Source of the DNA: JAAZNO01 sp964508025
GTDB lineage: Bacteria; Chloroflexota; Anaerolineae; B4-G1; SLSP01
Assembly (NCBI GenBank): GCA_964508025.1
Contig: CAZDSF010000003.1
Location: 32,877-96,876, forward strand
Direction: 5' to 3'
Length of the DNA stretch: 64,000 bases
Below the pieces are notes generated by a model that was given only the letters and a program-made list of their open reading frames with translations, did not search any database and was not told where the DNA came from. Made by a program: the position numbers and the translations under genes. Within the stretch, counting starts at the first letter, position 1. Every line of letters starts with the position of its first letter. Below, in pieces: positions 26,295 through 35,145 of the stretch.

Positions 26295-27929
26295 ATGACC
26301 CTTTCGACCGAGCTTCAATGGTGGCAACGCGGCGTGGTTTACCAGATTTATCCTCGCAGTTTCAAGGATACCACCGGCAACGGGGTGGGGGATTTGCAGG
26401 GCGTCATCGAGAAACTGGACTACCTGGAACATCTGGGCGTGGATGCGATTTGGCTCAGTCCTTTCTATCCCTCACCGATGGCGGATTTTGGCTACGATGT
26501 GGCTGATTATTGTGATGTGGATCCACTCTTTGGCGATCTGGAGACCTTCGACCGGCTCGTAGCAGCCGTACATGCGCGCGGCATGAAGATCATCGTGGAT
26601 TGGGTGCCCAATCACACGTCGGATCGCCATGCCTGGTTCATCGAGAGCCGCAGCAGCCGCGACAATCCCAAGCGCGATTGGTATATCTGGCGCGACCCCA
26701 AACCCGATGGCAGCCCGCCCAACAACTGGGGCAGCTTCTTCGGCGGCCCCGCGTGGACGTTCGATGCGCACACGGGCCAATACTACATGCATCAGTTCGT
26801 CAAGGAGCAGCCGGAGCTCAACTGGCGCAACCCAGAGGTCAAGGCGGCGATGTTGGAGACGCTGCGCTTCTGGATGCGGCGCGGCGTGGATGGCTTTCGC
26901 ATGGACGTGATTGGCCTTATCATCAAGGATGCTGAGCTGCGCGATAATCCGGTCAATCCCAACGCGCCCGCTAATCTGCCCGAAAACGATCTCTTCAGCC
27001 GTCTGCACCAGGTCTACAACATGGACCAGGATGAGGTGCATGACGTGCTCCGCGAAATCCGCGCTGTGCTCGATGAGTTCCCCGACCGCTGCGGCATCGG
27101 TGAGCTGTGGGGCCCGCTGGATCGCTGGGTGAAGTATTACGGCGCGCATGGCGAGGAGCTGCACATGCCCTTCAACTTCCGTCTGATGGATGGGATGGGC
27201 TTCAACACCGGGGTTTGGGACGCTCAGCAGATGCGCGGCATCGTAGACGCGATGGAAGCCGCGCTGCCGGATTTTGCCTGGCCCAACTACGTCTTGGGGA
27301 ACCACGACCGGATGCGGATGGTGACGCGCTTCGGCGGCGAGGCGCAGGCGCGCGTGGCGGCGATGTTGTTGCTCACGTTGCGCGGCACACCCACGCTCTA
27401 CTACGGCGACGAGATCGGCCTCCCGGATGTGCCGGTCCCGCCGGAGAAGATCCAGGATCCGCAGGGCTTGAATCTGGGCGCAGAGCGCAGCCGGGATGTG
27501 TGCCGCACGCCGATGCAGTGGGATGCTTCGCCCAATGCGGGCTTCTGCCCGGCGGATGTGGAGCCGTGGCTGCCGTTGACTGATGATTATCAGACCCGCA
27601 ATGTAGAAGTGATGGCGCAGGATCCTTATTCTATTCTGACGCTCTACCATCAGTTGCTCGCCTTGCGCCAGGAGACGCCCGCGTTGCTCGGCGGCAGCTA
27701 TCGCCCGGTGGATGCCGGCATCCCGGTGGATTGCTACGTCTATCTGCGGGAGGATGGGGCCGCGCGCTACCTCATCGCCCTGAATTTTGCCGCTGAGCCG
27801 CGCACCCTGGCCTTGACCGAGGCCCCTCGCGGGCGGGTTCTGCTCTCCACGCATCTGGATCGAGAAGAAGAGGTGAACCTTAGCGCGCTGCAACTGCGGG
27901 CGAATGAAGGGGTATTGGTGGCGTTGTAG
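26295..27929 (+). CDS. GH13 alpha-glucosidase
   Basis: Hydrolyses terminal alpha-glucosidic bonds of short oligosaccharides, in the cytoplasm (no signal peptide). The 544-residue protein has the nucleophile Asp in DGFRMDVIGL, acid/base Glu in GIGELWGPL and the third Asp in VLGNHDRMRM. PSPMADFGYDVADY and CRTPMQWDASPNAGF are typical of the alpha-glucosidase/oligo-1,6-glucosidase branch; TreS-specific segments are absent. AAGGAG precedes ATG 26295. It may supply glucose from maltose, sucrose or trehalose made by the operon at 12-17 kb. Confidence 0.92.
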   Translation: MTLSTELQWWQRGVVYQIYPRSFKDTTGNGVGDLQGVIEKLDYLEHLGVDAIWLSPFYPSPMADFGYDVADYCDVDPLFGDLETFDRLVAAVHARGMKIIVDWVPNHTSDRHAWFIESRSSRDNPKRDWYIWRDPKPDGSPPNNWGSFFGGPAWTFDAHTGQYYMHQFVKEQPELNWRNPEVKAAMLETLRFWMRRGVDGFRMDVIGLIIKDAELRDNPVNPNAPANLPENDLFSRLHQVYNMDQDEVHDVLREIRAVLDEFPDRCGIGELWGPLDRWVKYYGAHGEELHMPFNFRLMDGMGFNTGVWDAQQMRGIVDAMEAALPDFAWPNYVLGNHDRMRMVTRFGGEAQARVAAMLLLTLRGTPTLYYGDEIGLPDVPVPPEKIQDPQGLNLGAERSRDVCRTPMQWDASPNAGFCPADVEPWLPLTDDYQTRNVEVMAQDPYSILTLYHQLLALRQETPALLGGSYRPVDAGIPVDCYVYLREDGAARYLIALNFAAEPRTLALTEAPRGRVLLSTHLDREEEVNLSALQLRANEGVLVAL

Positions 27930-27941
27930 GGAGGTAGCAAG

Positions 27942-28262
27942 ATGTTACAGCCGCCCGATTGTTTATCCGATGCGGTCGAGCGTATTGTGCGCCAATTCAA
28001 CCCCTTGCGTATTATTCTCTTTGGGTCGTGGGCGCGCGGTGACGCGCATCCCGATAGTGATATTGATTTACTTGTGGTCTTGCCACAGCTGGAGAACAAA
28101 CGCCAGACAACTGTGGCGATTCTGCGCGCCCTGAATGGGATTCCGGCGAGCAAAGATGTGGTTGTTACAACGCCGGAGGAGATCGTTGCACGCGGCCATA
28201 TCATCGGTCAAGTGTTACGTCCCGCGTTGCGTGAAGGCAAGGTAGTTTATGAACGTAGCTGA
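27942..28262 (+). CDS. MNT-type nucleotidyltransferase (partner of HEPN protein)
   Basis: A 106-residue minimal nucleotidyltransferase. The polymerase-beta-fold motif GSWARGDAHPDSDIDLLVV supplies Gly28-Ser29 and the metal Asp40 and Asp42. In MntA/HepT-type pairs such proteins act as antitoxins, some by AMPylating the HEPN partner. It overlaps the next gene by 14 bases, as is normal for these pairs, and starts 12 bases after the alpha-glucosidase stop. Other paired MNT proteins have no proven toxin role, so 'antitoxin' is an inference. Confidence 0.88.
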   Translation: MLQPPDCLSDAVERIVRQFNPLRIILFGSWARGDAHPDSDIDLLVVLPQLENKRQTTVAILRALNGIPASKDVVVTTPEEIVARGHIIGQVLRPALREGKVVYERS

Positions 28263-28638
28263 AGCAAAATTGTGGTTAGCCTTCGCGGCTTCGGATTTGA
28301 ATGCTGCGGAAACTTTGTTGCGAACATCGCCGTCGTATCCCAGGCAAGTGTGTTTTCTTGCGCAACAGGCTGCGGAAAAGGCGCTCAAGGCATTGCTCAT
28401 TCTGTTGGATATTGAATTTCCATTTACCCATGATCTCGATCGGCTTCGAGACTTGATTCCTGATGGTTGGCCTGTGAAACGTGCGTATCCTGATCTGGCG
28501 GAATTATCTGTATGGGCTGTCGAAGCGCGTTATCCTGGGGATATGCCCGATGTGCTTGAAGTGGACGCACAAAGAGCTTCGAAGCAGGCCCGCGCTATCT
28601 ACATGGCTATATCTGAAGCTGTAGCGGATTATTTTTGA
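28249..28638 (+). CDS. HEPN domain protein (PF05168-like)
   Basis: A 129-residue helical HEPN protein paired with the MNT gene. AKLWLAFAASDLNAAETLL, CFLAQQAAEKALKALLI and FPFTHDLDRLRDLI are the usual three helices. I do not see the R-x4-6-H RNase motif, so this may be a non-catalytic HEPN of the type that binds nucleotides or RNA. The codons are more AT-rich than those of its neighbours (TTT, TTG, GAT common), which suggests separate ancestry. Confidence 0.87.
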   Translation: MNVAEAKLWLAFAASDLNAAETLLRTSPSYPRQVCFLAQQAAEKALKALLILLDIEFPFTHDLDRLRDLIPDGWPVKRAYPDLAELSVWAVEARYPGDMPDVLEVDAQRASKQARAIYMAISEAVADYF

Positions 28639-28731
28639 GTATGAAGGCGTCTTGGCGGCCACAATGTTTGTGACAGGTGATCATTACGAGAAGCGACGCG
28701 GGGCTTATCCGTTTGTAGGGAGGTGCTTTGC

Positions 28732-29652
28732 ATGAAACTCACCCGTCATTCCCAAAACCCCTTATTGCTGCCCGATCCCACCTCGGATTGGGAGACCTAC
28801 AATGTCTTTAATCCTGCCGTGATTTACGAGAACGGCCTGTTTCAGATGTGGTATCGCGCGCAAGGACTGGATTGGATCAGCCGTATCGGCTATGCCGTGA
28901 GCGCGGATGGCATCCACTGGAATCGGCTGCGCCGCCCGGTGCTGGAGCCGCGCGACGGCGCGGATTCGCGGGGCGTCGAAGACCCGCGCGTGGTCAAACT
29001 GGATGACACGTTTTACATGACCTACACCGCTTACGGGCGGGAGTATTTTGGGGCTGAGCCGACCCACGCAGGCGGCGGCGTCCTGCCGATGATTGCGCGT
29101 AGTCAGAACGGCATCACCTGGGAGCGCCTCGGCTCGATTGTGCGCGGTGAGGATAACAAGGATCACGTCCTCTTCCCGCGCAAAATTGGCGGGCGCTATG
29201 CGGCGCTGCATCGCCGCTGGCCGAATATCTGGCTCGCCTACAGCGATGATCTCGTTACCTGGCGCGAGGCGGACATGGCGCCCATCTTCGGTCCGCGCCC
29301 GGAGAATACCTGGGATCACAAGAGTGTGGGCGGCAACGGCGTCCCCATCGAAACGGAGCACGGCTGGCTCGCCTTCTATCACGGCTACGACCGGCAGCAC
29401 ATCTATCACATCGGCGTCGCGCTGCTCGATTTGGACGACCCGACCAAAGTGCTGCGTCGTCCCACCGCCTCCATCTTCTGGCCTGAAGAGCTCTGGGAGC
29501 TGCGCGGCGACGTGCCCAACGTCGTCTTCTCCTGCGCCAACATCGTGGTGGGGGATACCGTTTACGTCTACTACGGCGGCGGCGACCACGTCATCAGCCT
29601 GGCGACGTGCTCGCTGGCGGAGCTGGTGGATTTTGTGTTACACGCGGAGTAG
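28732..29652 (+). CDS. GH130-like glycoside phosphorylase/hydrolase
   Basis: A 306-residue five-bladed beta-propeller protein related to GH130 beta-mannoside phosphorylases. The start LTRHSQNPLLLPDPTSDWE, AVIYENGLFQMWYRA, RGVEDPRVV and the H-rich WDHKSVGGNGVPIE segment follow the family. GH130 members phosphorolyse beta-1,2- or beta-1,4-mannosides; some only hydrolyse, and I cannot tell which. ATG 28732 was chosen over a GTG at 28723 because AGGGAGG lies before both and the ATG spacing is workable. It is followed by a strong terminator. Confidence 0.82.
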   Translation: MKLTRHSQNPLLLPDPTSDWETYNVFNPAVIYENGLFQMWYRAQGLDWISRIGYAVSADGIHWNRLRRPVLEPRDGADSRGVEDPRVVKLDDTFYMTYTAYGREYFGAEPTHAGGGVLPMIARSQNGITWERLGSIVRGEDNKDHVLFPRKIGGRYAALHRRWPNIWLAYSDDLVTWREADMAPIFGPRPENTWDHKSVGGNGVPIETEHGWLAFYHGYDRQHIYHIGVALLDLDDPTKVLRRPTASIFWPEELWELRGDVPNVVFSCANIVVGDTVYVYYGGGDHVISLATCSLAELVDFVLHAE

Positions 29653-29673
29653 GATTGTTATCAGATTCGAGAG

Positions 29674-29724
29674 GGATGATAGTGGCAGAGCAAAGCCCTG
29701 CCACTATCATCCGTTTGTTTTTTT
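29674..29724 (+). terminator. Rho-independent terminator of the GH130 gene
   Basis: A perfect 15-bp stem (29674-29688 with 29698-29712, arms GGATGATAGTGGCAG and its complement), nine-base loop, then GTTTGTTTTTTT. The T-run overlaps the stop codon of the convergent oxidoreductase gene. Confidence 0.92.
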
Positions 29725-31579
29725 ATAGAATTGCCCATCCCACGCCGAGCTCGTGGAGCTTGGCCGCTGTGGGCGCCCCCGTGACTTTGTCCCAGCCACA
29801 CATCTCGTAGTAGAGCGCCATGGCCTCCGCCATGGCCTCGGCAGGTACAGCGACGCCCGCCGCCGGGCCAGACTCAAACGGCGTGCTGATGCGCCAATGC
29901 GGGGCGTCATCCGCAGCGGTGAAGCCTTCGCGCGCGTTGAAGACCCGCGCCAGGGCCAGCGCCCGTTCGCCCGCCTTCAGCAGCTCGAAGACCGAGGTGT
30001 CCCAGCCTGTCACTGCGGCGACCAGGTCGCGGATCTGGAGCTTGCTGTAGGGCATGAACATGCACAATCCCACACAATTCCAGAAAACCTGCCAGTCTAC
30101 TTCATACTTGAAGAGCCGCACTTTCTCCGGGCCGAGGGTGTCCGCCGGCAGCGGCTCGAAGATGCCCAGCGGATGCAACCCGGCGACGCTCTTGGTGTAG
30201 TTAGTGTCGTGGATGTTGTGCATGTGATCCGCGCCGGTGGGCGAGGTGGCGTAGCCGAGATTCAGCGCAAATTTGACGCGCGGCTCGTGCAGGGGAAATT
30301 CCTGCCCTTTGACGTGCATTACGTAGCGCTCCGTATCGCGCCCGATGCGCCGGGCCGCTCGCAGCGCCCCCTCCGCTAGCAGATCACCGAAGCCCTCCCG
30401 CTGGGCCATTTGCTTGACGAGCGTGAGCATCGCTTCTGCGTTGCCGAAGCGCAGCTCCAGGCCGCCGGTATCTTCCTGCGTGAGCAGCCCTCGCTCGAAA
30501 CATTCCATCGCCCACGCGATGGCGATTCCCGTGGAGATGGTATCCAGCCCGTAGGCATTACACAGCTGATTGGCATAGGCTACCGCTTCCAGGTCATCTA
30601 TGCCGCAAGCCGATCCCAATGCGCCGAGCGTCTCGTATTCCGGCCCGCCGTAATCCGGCGTGACGGGGAAGCGCTCCCTGACCTCGACTTTGCGCTTGCA
30701 GCGGACGGGGCAGGCGTAGCAGGTATCGTTTTCCGTGAGGATGGTATCCGCCATGGTGCTGCCGGTGATCTTCGCCGCGCCCTCGAAACTGCCCTCCTGG
30801 AAGTTGCGCGTGGGCAGCCCGCCGATGCTGCTGAGGTATTGCAGCCCGCCCGCGGTGCCGTAATCCTGCATTCCGCCGGTGTACAACTCGCGGACATTGT
30901 CGCTGAGCCATTTGGCGATCTCGCGGAGGCCGTCTTTATCGGCGACCGGCACGCCCGCCGTGCCGCGCACGGCGATGGCTTTGAGCTGTTTAGATCCCAT
31001 CACCGCGCCCAGACCCGTGCGTCCGGCGGCGCGATTGGCATCGCCGATGACGCAGGCGATCCGTGCCAGGCGTTCGCCTGCCGGCCCGCACTGCGCCACT
31101 CGCAGGCGCTTCTCGCCCAGTTCCTCTTGCAGCGCGCGCTCGACTTCCAGCGTCTCCCGCCCCCAGAGGTGACCGGCGTCGCGGAGCTCTACTGTATCAT
31201 CCTTGATCCAGAGATAGACGGGGCTTTCGGCTTTGCCCGTGACGATGATGGCGTCCCAGCCGGCGCGCTTGAGCTCCGCGCCCCAGTAGCCGCCCACATC
31301 GCCCTCGCCGAAGCCGCCGGTGAGCGGCGATTTGGCTCCGACCGCGTTGCGTCCCGTCCCGCCGGCAGGTGCGCCCGTGAGCACGCCCGGCGCGAAGATG
31401 AGCACGTTCTCCGGTCCCAGTGGATCGGCGCCTTGCGGAACTTCTTTGAGCAAGTAATACGCAATGAGGCCCCAGCCGCCCAGATAGGTGCGGAAAAACT
31501 GCTCGCCCGGCGTTTCGGTGGTGATTTCGCCGGTGGTCAGATTGACGCGCAAAATACGATTGTGAAAACCATGGGTCAT
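29723..31579 (-). CDS. Aldehyde:ferredoxin oxidoreductase, tungsten-pterin type
   Basis: Oxidises aldehydes to acids with ferredoxin as electron acceptor, using a tungsto-bispterin and one [4Fe-4S] cluster. The 618-residue protein begins ILRVNLTTGEI, has the pterin-binding GPGVLTGAPA-type loop (FAPGVLTGAPAGGTGR), the cluster cysteines in CYACPVRC with a distant NCVGLC, and DANRAAGRTGLGAVMGSK. AAGGAG precedes ATG 31579, and the sequence before it is a leader repeat. The typical neighbour genes for pterin synthesis or tungstate uptake are not in the window. Confidence 0.92.
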   Translation of the reverse strand: MTHGFHNRILRVNLTTGEITTETPGEQFFRTYLGGWGLIAYYLLKEVPQGADPLGPENVLIFAPGVLTGAPAGGTGRNAVGAKSPLTGGFGEGDVGGYWGAELKRAGWDAIIVTGKAESPVYLWIKDDTVELRDAGHLWGRETLEVERALQEELGEKRLRVAQCGPAGERLARIACVIGDANRAAGRTGLGAVMGSKQLKAIAVRGTAGVPVADKDGLREIAKWLSDNVRELYTGGMQDYGTAGGLQYLSSIGGLPTRNFQEGSFEGAAKITGSTMADTILTENDTCYACPVRCKRKVEVRERFPVTPDYGGPEYETLGALGSACGIDDLEAVAYANQLCNAYGLDTISTGIAIAWAMECFERGLLTQEDTGGLELRFGNAEAMLTLVKQMAQREGFGDLLAEGALRAARRIGRDTERYVMHVKGQEFPLHEPRVKFALNLGYATSPTGADHMHNIHDTNYTKSVAGLHPLGIFEPLPADTLGPEKVRLFKYEVDWQVFWNCVGLCMFMPYSKLQIRDLVAAVTGWDTSVFELLKAGERALALARVFNAREGFTAADDAPHWRISTPFESGPAAGVAVPAEAMAEAMALYYEMCGWDKVTGAPTAAKLHELGVGWAIL

Positions 31580-31586
31580 TGTAAAA

Positions 31587-31661
31587 CTCCTTTGAAGTAG
31601 GTATGGGTAAGCAGTTTGGGCATGGCGAACTGTATTCTGTTCACTGCTCTCTATGCTCTAC
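31587..31661 (-). repeat. GAGCAG/CTGCTC leader repeat upstream of the oxidoreductase gene
   Basis: Read on the minus strand: GCATAGAGAGCAGTGAACAG, then CAGTTCGCC, CCCAAACTGCTTACCC, ending in AAGGAG, the ribosome-binding site of the gene at 31579. Same element as at 53211-53305 in the orientation that matches its gene. Confidence 0.72.
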
Positions 31662-31694
31662 TGTTGGTTCGGCGCTGTTGCGCTGAAAACCCTA

Positions 31695-32669
31695 TTAGCG
31701 CTTGCTAGCTTCTCTGAGCACCGGCACCGGCACGAGCCGCAATATCTCGCCGAGCATATCCTCGGTCGCGCCGCGACGCAGCCAGAGCTCGGGATCCAGA
31801 ATCAGGCGATGGCCCAACGCGGGACGCACGAAGCGTTTGACATCATCGGGCAGGATGTAATCCCGTCCCTGGATGGCGGCCCAGGCGCGGGTGAGCTTGA
31901 GCAAGGCCAGTGAGCCGCGCGGGCTGGCGCCCACGGCTACCTGCCGGTGTTTGCGGGTGATCGCCACCAACTCTACCATGTAACGTTCGATATCGGCATC
32001 TACATATACCTGCTCTACGAGCTGGCGCATGGCTAACAGCTCGGCAGGCGTGGTCACGGCGGCGAGCGGAACGACATCGCTGCCTCTGGTGCGGCGACGC
32101 TGGAGAATTTCCTGTTCCTCTTCTACCGTGGGATAGCCTACGGCGAGTTTCATGATGAAGCGGTCGAGCTGGGCTTCTGGCAGCGGGAACGTGCCTTCGT
32201 ATTCGATGGGATTCTGGGTGGCGATGACGAGGAACGGCTGTGGTAGGCCCAGGGTTTCGCCCTCTAACGTCACCTGGTACTCTTGCATGGCTTCCAGCAG
32301 CGCCGATTGAGTTTTGGGCGAGGCGCGGTTGATTTCGTCCGCCAGGATGATGTGTGCAAAGATCGGTCCCTGGCGCAGGACAAAGCGGTTGGCATTCCGG
32401 TCGTAGACGTAGCCGCCGGTAATGTCGCCCGGTAACAGGTCGGGCGTGAACTGGATGCGCTTGAAATCCAGTCCTAGCGCCGTGGCAAAGCTGGAAGCGA
32501 TGAGTGTCTTTGCCAGACCCGGATAGTCCTCCAGCAGCACATGCCCGCCGGGGGAGAGAATCGCCGCGAGCAGCTGCGTCAGCAAATCCCGTTTGCCGAT
32601 GATGGCCTTTTCGACCTCGGTCAGAACGCGCGCGCTCCAGGCTTGAACAGCATGGGCGTTATCCGTCAT
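31695..32669 (-). CDS. MoxR-family AAA+ ATPase
   Basis: Chaperone-like AAA+ ATPase of 324 residues. Walker A region HVLLEDYPGLAKT, Walker B IILADEINRASPKTQSALLEAM, sensor 1 FLVIATQNP and the arginine-finger region PEAQLDRF are all present. In bacteria MoxR is encoded with DUF58 and von-Willebrand-type proteins and is thought to assemble or activate metal-dependent or envelope complexes. It is the last gene of a five-gene minus-strand set reaching back to 36011. Confidence 0.94.
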   Translation of the reverse strand: MTDNAHAVQAWSARVLTEVEKAIIGKRDLLTQLLAAILSPGGHVLLEDYPGLAKTLIASSFATALGLDFKRIQFTPDLLPGDITGGYVYDRNANRFVLRQGPIFAHIILADEINRASPKTQSALLEAMQEYQVTLEGETLGLPQPFLVIATQNPIEYEGTFPLPEAQLDRFIMKLAVGYPTVEEEQEILQRRRTRGSDVVPLAAVTTPAELLAMRQLVEQVYVDADIERYMVELVAITRKHRQVAVGASPRGSLALLKLTRAWAAIQGRDYILPDDVKRFVRPALGHRLILDPELWLRRGATEDMLGEILRLVPVPVLREASKR

Positions 32670-32702
32670 GTGTGACCTCCAACAGAGATTTAACCTATTG
32701 TA

Positions 32703-33218
32703 CTATGACTGTGTGTTTCTGCGCTGCCCTGATTCGCCGATGCTGCGCAGCACGTAGCCCAATCCCAACACGGCGAGCAGCGCCAATAGCAACGCCCCTC
32801 CGAAGCGGAGCTCCAAGCGAATCAGCAACGCCCCTGCGCCCAACAATAAACCGCCGGCGCATACAAGACCGAGGCGTTGCAAGTGTGTGCGCATCAGAGC
32901 GTGCTCGTTCTCGACCCGTTCGATGCTTGCCAGCCGTGCTCCAAAAGCTTCCAGATCCCATGCCGCCAGCGCCGCCGTCACACCTACCAGGAGCCACCCC
33001 ATCCCGACCCCTAGCCCCACCATGATTGCACTTCCGGCAATGTAAAGCGCAAAACTCAGCCCGTTCAGCCAGCGCCAGCGTCGGGCGTTGAGCCAGAGCG
33101 CGGCAATCGCCGATAGGCCCAGCCCCGCGGGCCATGCACCTTGAAAGAGCGCGCCTATCGCCGGCGCGCTCACCGCCAGCGCGACGGTTCCCCAGAACAA
33201 CTGTTGTATCAACTTCAT
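32703..33218 (-). CDS. Small multi-pass membrane protein of the MoxR operon
   Basis: A 171-residue protein with about five to six hydrophobic segments (near 8-28, 30-45, 50-70, 72-90, 115-135 and 138-155). No recognised motif. Its start overlaps the DUF58 stop by four bases (ATGA), so translation is coupled to that gene. Likely a membrane partner in the MoxR/DUF58 system (inference from position). Confidence 0.75.
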   Translation of the reverse strand: MKLIQQLFWGTVALAVSAPAIGALFQGAWPAGLGLSAIAALWLNARRWRWLNGLSFALYIAGSAIMVGLGVGMGWLLVGVTAALAAWDLEAFGARLASIERVENEHALMRTHLQRLGLVCAGGLLLGAGALLIRLELRFGGALLLALLAVLGLGYVLRSIGESGQRRNTQS

Positions 33219-34501
33219 CTTACGCCTCCCAATACAGGGCCGCCGCGCGGCGCGCGCGCTATGGTCGCTTGTATGACTTCATCCAGAGGGCTTTGGACTT
33301 GCCAATCTGCCACGACGATTCCTGCCTGCCGCAGCCTCTGTAGCAGCAAGCGACGTTCCAGCCGCACCATTCGGATCGCCAGTGCTAGTAGCGGATCCGG
33401 CGGCAACTGTGCCACTTCAAAGGAGATCGGGTCTGGGCTGACGACCATGATCGCATACCCTTGCGCGCGTAGCCGAAAGAGCATCCGCTCGTCTTCTGTC
33501 AGAAGCGGACTGATAAAGAGCAGTTGCGAACGCGCTGGGAACAGGCGCGCCGGGAAGAAGTCGAGGCTGGCGAAGACCTGGCTATCTCCTGGCCCGGCGC
33601 TTGCCAGTGCGCGGAGAATGCGCTTGTTCTGCACCCGTCCGTAGCCGGGGAACACCCATTCCAGGCCCCGTCCATACAGAAGCAGCCCCACGCGGTGTCC
33701 ATCGTGCAAGAGCGACTCTGCCAACGCTGCTGTCGCCTGGATGCTGTGTTCGAGCAGCGAGGTGTTTCCCATTTCGAAGGTGTTCTGGCGGCGGATATCC
33801 AGAATCAGCCCCACATCGGCGGTGCGCTCTTGCTCGAACTCGGTGGTGAAGGGCTGATCGGGGCGGCGGGCGGTGGCGCGCCAATTCACGCGCCGCAGCG
33901 GGTCGCCGGGCTGGTACGCGCGCACGCCGAAGAAATCCACGCCCATGCCGCTCTGCCGGGAAGGAATCGGCCCGGCGAAGCCCAACGTCCGCCGGGGCCG
34001 AATGGCGAGCGACCGGAGCCTTCCGGCGCGCGGCAGCACCGTCAGCCGCGCGTATGCCGGCAGCCGAGCCTCGCGCTGGAACAGGTTGAAAGTCTCGCTG
34101 GCGCGTACAAAAACGCCGGGGAAATCGAAGGCGCCGCGTTTGGCTTCCAGTGTGTACTGTGCCGTCAGGGATTCTCCGGCTGGTAGGGCGGCCAGCAAGC
34201 GCGTGGCGCCCTCGCGCACGCGCAACTGACCGGGTATCAGATCTGTCACCTCTAACACGCTAAGGGTCGGGCCTGTGTTGTCCAGTGTGAGCGTTACGCT
34301 GACGCTATCGCCTTCCAGCACCGCCGTAGCGTGCAGATCGCGGTAGGCTTGTATGGCAAGGGCTTCCGGCGTCCCCAGCAGCGCTGCCCCCAGGTAGACG
34401 AACAGCGGCATCAACAATATCAGGAGCTGTCCTTCGCGCAGCGCCAATCCGGCGACCAGCATCGCAAAGATGAGAAATCCCAACAGCAGCGCCCGGTTCA
34501 T
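33215..34501 (-). CDS. DUF58 domain protein with N-terminal membrane helices
   Basis: A 428-residue protein with two membrane helices (about 3-45), a beta-rich middle domain and a DUF58 domain. The DUF58 hallmark is FFGVRAYQPGDPLRRVNWRA (within about 215-240), followed by the vWA-like VGLILDIRR and a Ser-rich helix. DUF58 proteins are regular partners of MoxR ATPases. The stop and start overlap the neighbouring genes by four bases on both sides. Confidence 0.92.
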   Translation of the reverse strand: MNRALLLGFLIFAMLVAGLALREGQLLILLMPLFVYLGAALLGTPEALAIQAYRDLHATAVLEGDSVSVTLTLDNTGPTLSVLEVTDLIPGQLRVREGATRLLAALPAGESLTAQYTLEAKRGAFDFPGVFVRASETFNLFQREARLPAYARLTVLPRAGRLRSLAIRPRRTLGFAGPIPSRQSGMGVDFFGVRAYQPGDPLRRVNWRATARRPDQPFTTEFEQERTADVGLILDIRRQNTFEMGNTSLLEHSIQATAALAESLLHDGHRVGLLLYGRGLEWVFPGYGRVQNKRILRALASAGPGDSQVFASLDFFPARLFPARSQLLFISPLLTEDERMLFRLRAQGYAIMVVSPDPISFEVAQLPPDPLLALAIRMVRLERRLLLQRLRQAGIVVADWQVQSPLDEVIQATIARAPRGGPVLGGVR

Positions 34502-35145
34502 CTGTCCTCCGGCGCTGTTTCAACCGTTGTCTCAGCGTCGAGCGTGGTCTCGAGGAAGTGTATGATCGCTTCTAGTTCTGCTACGACTTCGGGGTGGGCA
34601 TGGTGTAGGCGGAAGGGGAGGAGCGTCGCCAGTGTAGGAGGGTGTTCGAGGGATGCTTGCCCCAGGGCTGAGCGCAGGTAGGCGTTCAAAATGGGCGGCA
34701 GCTCTAGCTGCCCTTCTCGCAGCTGTAACCGCGTCTCGCGTTGAGAACGTTGCTGCCGGTGGGCGAGCACCGCAATCGCGGCATCGCCGATGTGCCGCGC
34801 CAGCCCATCTTTGGAATAGATGCCGCGTTGGGTTAAGTGAAGCCAGCGCAGCCAATCGGAAACCCGTCCTCCGAAATCGGCGGTGCTTCTTGAGGGCGGC
34901 AGGGCTGGGAGCACGCCTCCTGTCAACGAACGCAACGCCACCAAGCTGGCGCCCAACACCAGTACGCCCCACAGCAACGGTTGGGGTAGACTATCGAGAA
35001 AGCGCCCGATTTGCCAGAGGAAGTAGGCGATGGGAATGACCACGAGCTCGCGGATGAGCGCGCGCCAGGCCCAGGCGAGCGACAGCGCCAGCAGCAGCCC
35101 GCCTGCGGCGGCGATCAGCCAACCGGGATGCAAGCGCCGCTTCAC
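34498..35145 (-). CDS. Membrane protein of the MoxR/DUF58/DUF4129 operon, unknown
   Basis: About 215 residues with two to three N-terminal hydrophobic segments (about 8-30, 33-45 and 57-77) and a soluble helical C-terminus (about 85-215). I do not recognise the family. The start is taken as GTG 35145, where GTGA overlaps the stop of the upstream gene and GGAG lies seven bases before; a GTG at 35160 would add five residues. The position implies a role in the same complex. Confidence 0.75.
   Translation of the reverse strand: MKRRLHPGWLIAAAGGLLLALSLAWAWRALIRELVVIPIAYFLWQIGRFLDSLPQPLLWGVLVLGASLVALRSLTGGVLPALPPSRSTADFGGRVSDWLRWLHLTQRGIYSKDGLARHIGDAAIAVLAHRQQRSQRETRLQLREGQLELPPILNAYLRSALGQASLEHPPTLATLLPFRLHHAHPEVVAELEAIIHFLETTLDAETTVETAPEDR

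Noticed and set aside
26472..27893. 473-codon open frame opposite the alpha-glucosidase
   Set aside because: Antisense shadow; the plus strand encodes a complete GH13 enzyme with its promoter and ribosome-binding site.
30410..31600. 396-codon and 24988-26244 418-codon open frames opposite other genes
   Set aside because: Both are antisense to well-supported genes (oxidoreductase, amidohydrolase) and have no ribosome-binding site or recognisable domain.
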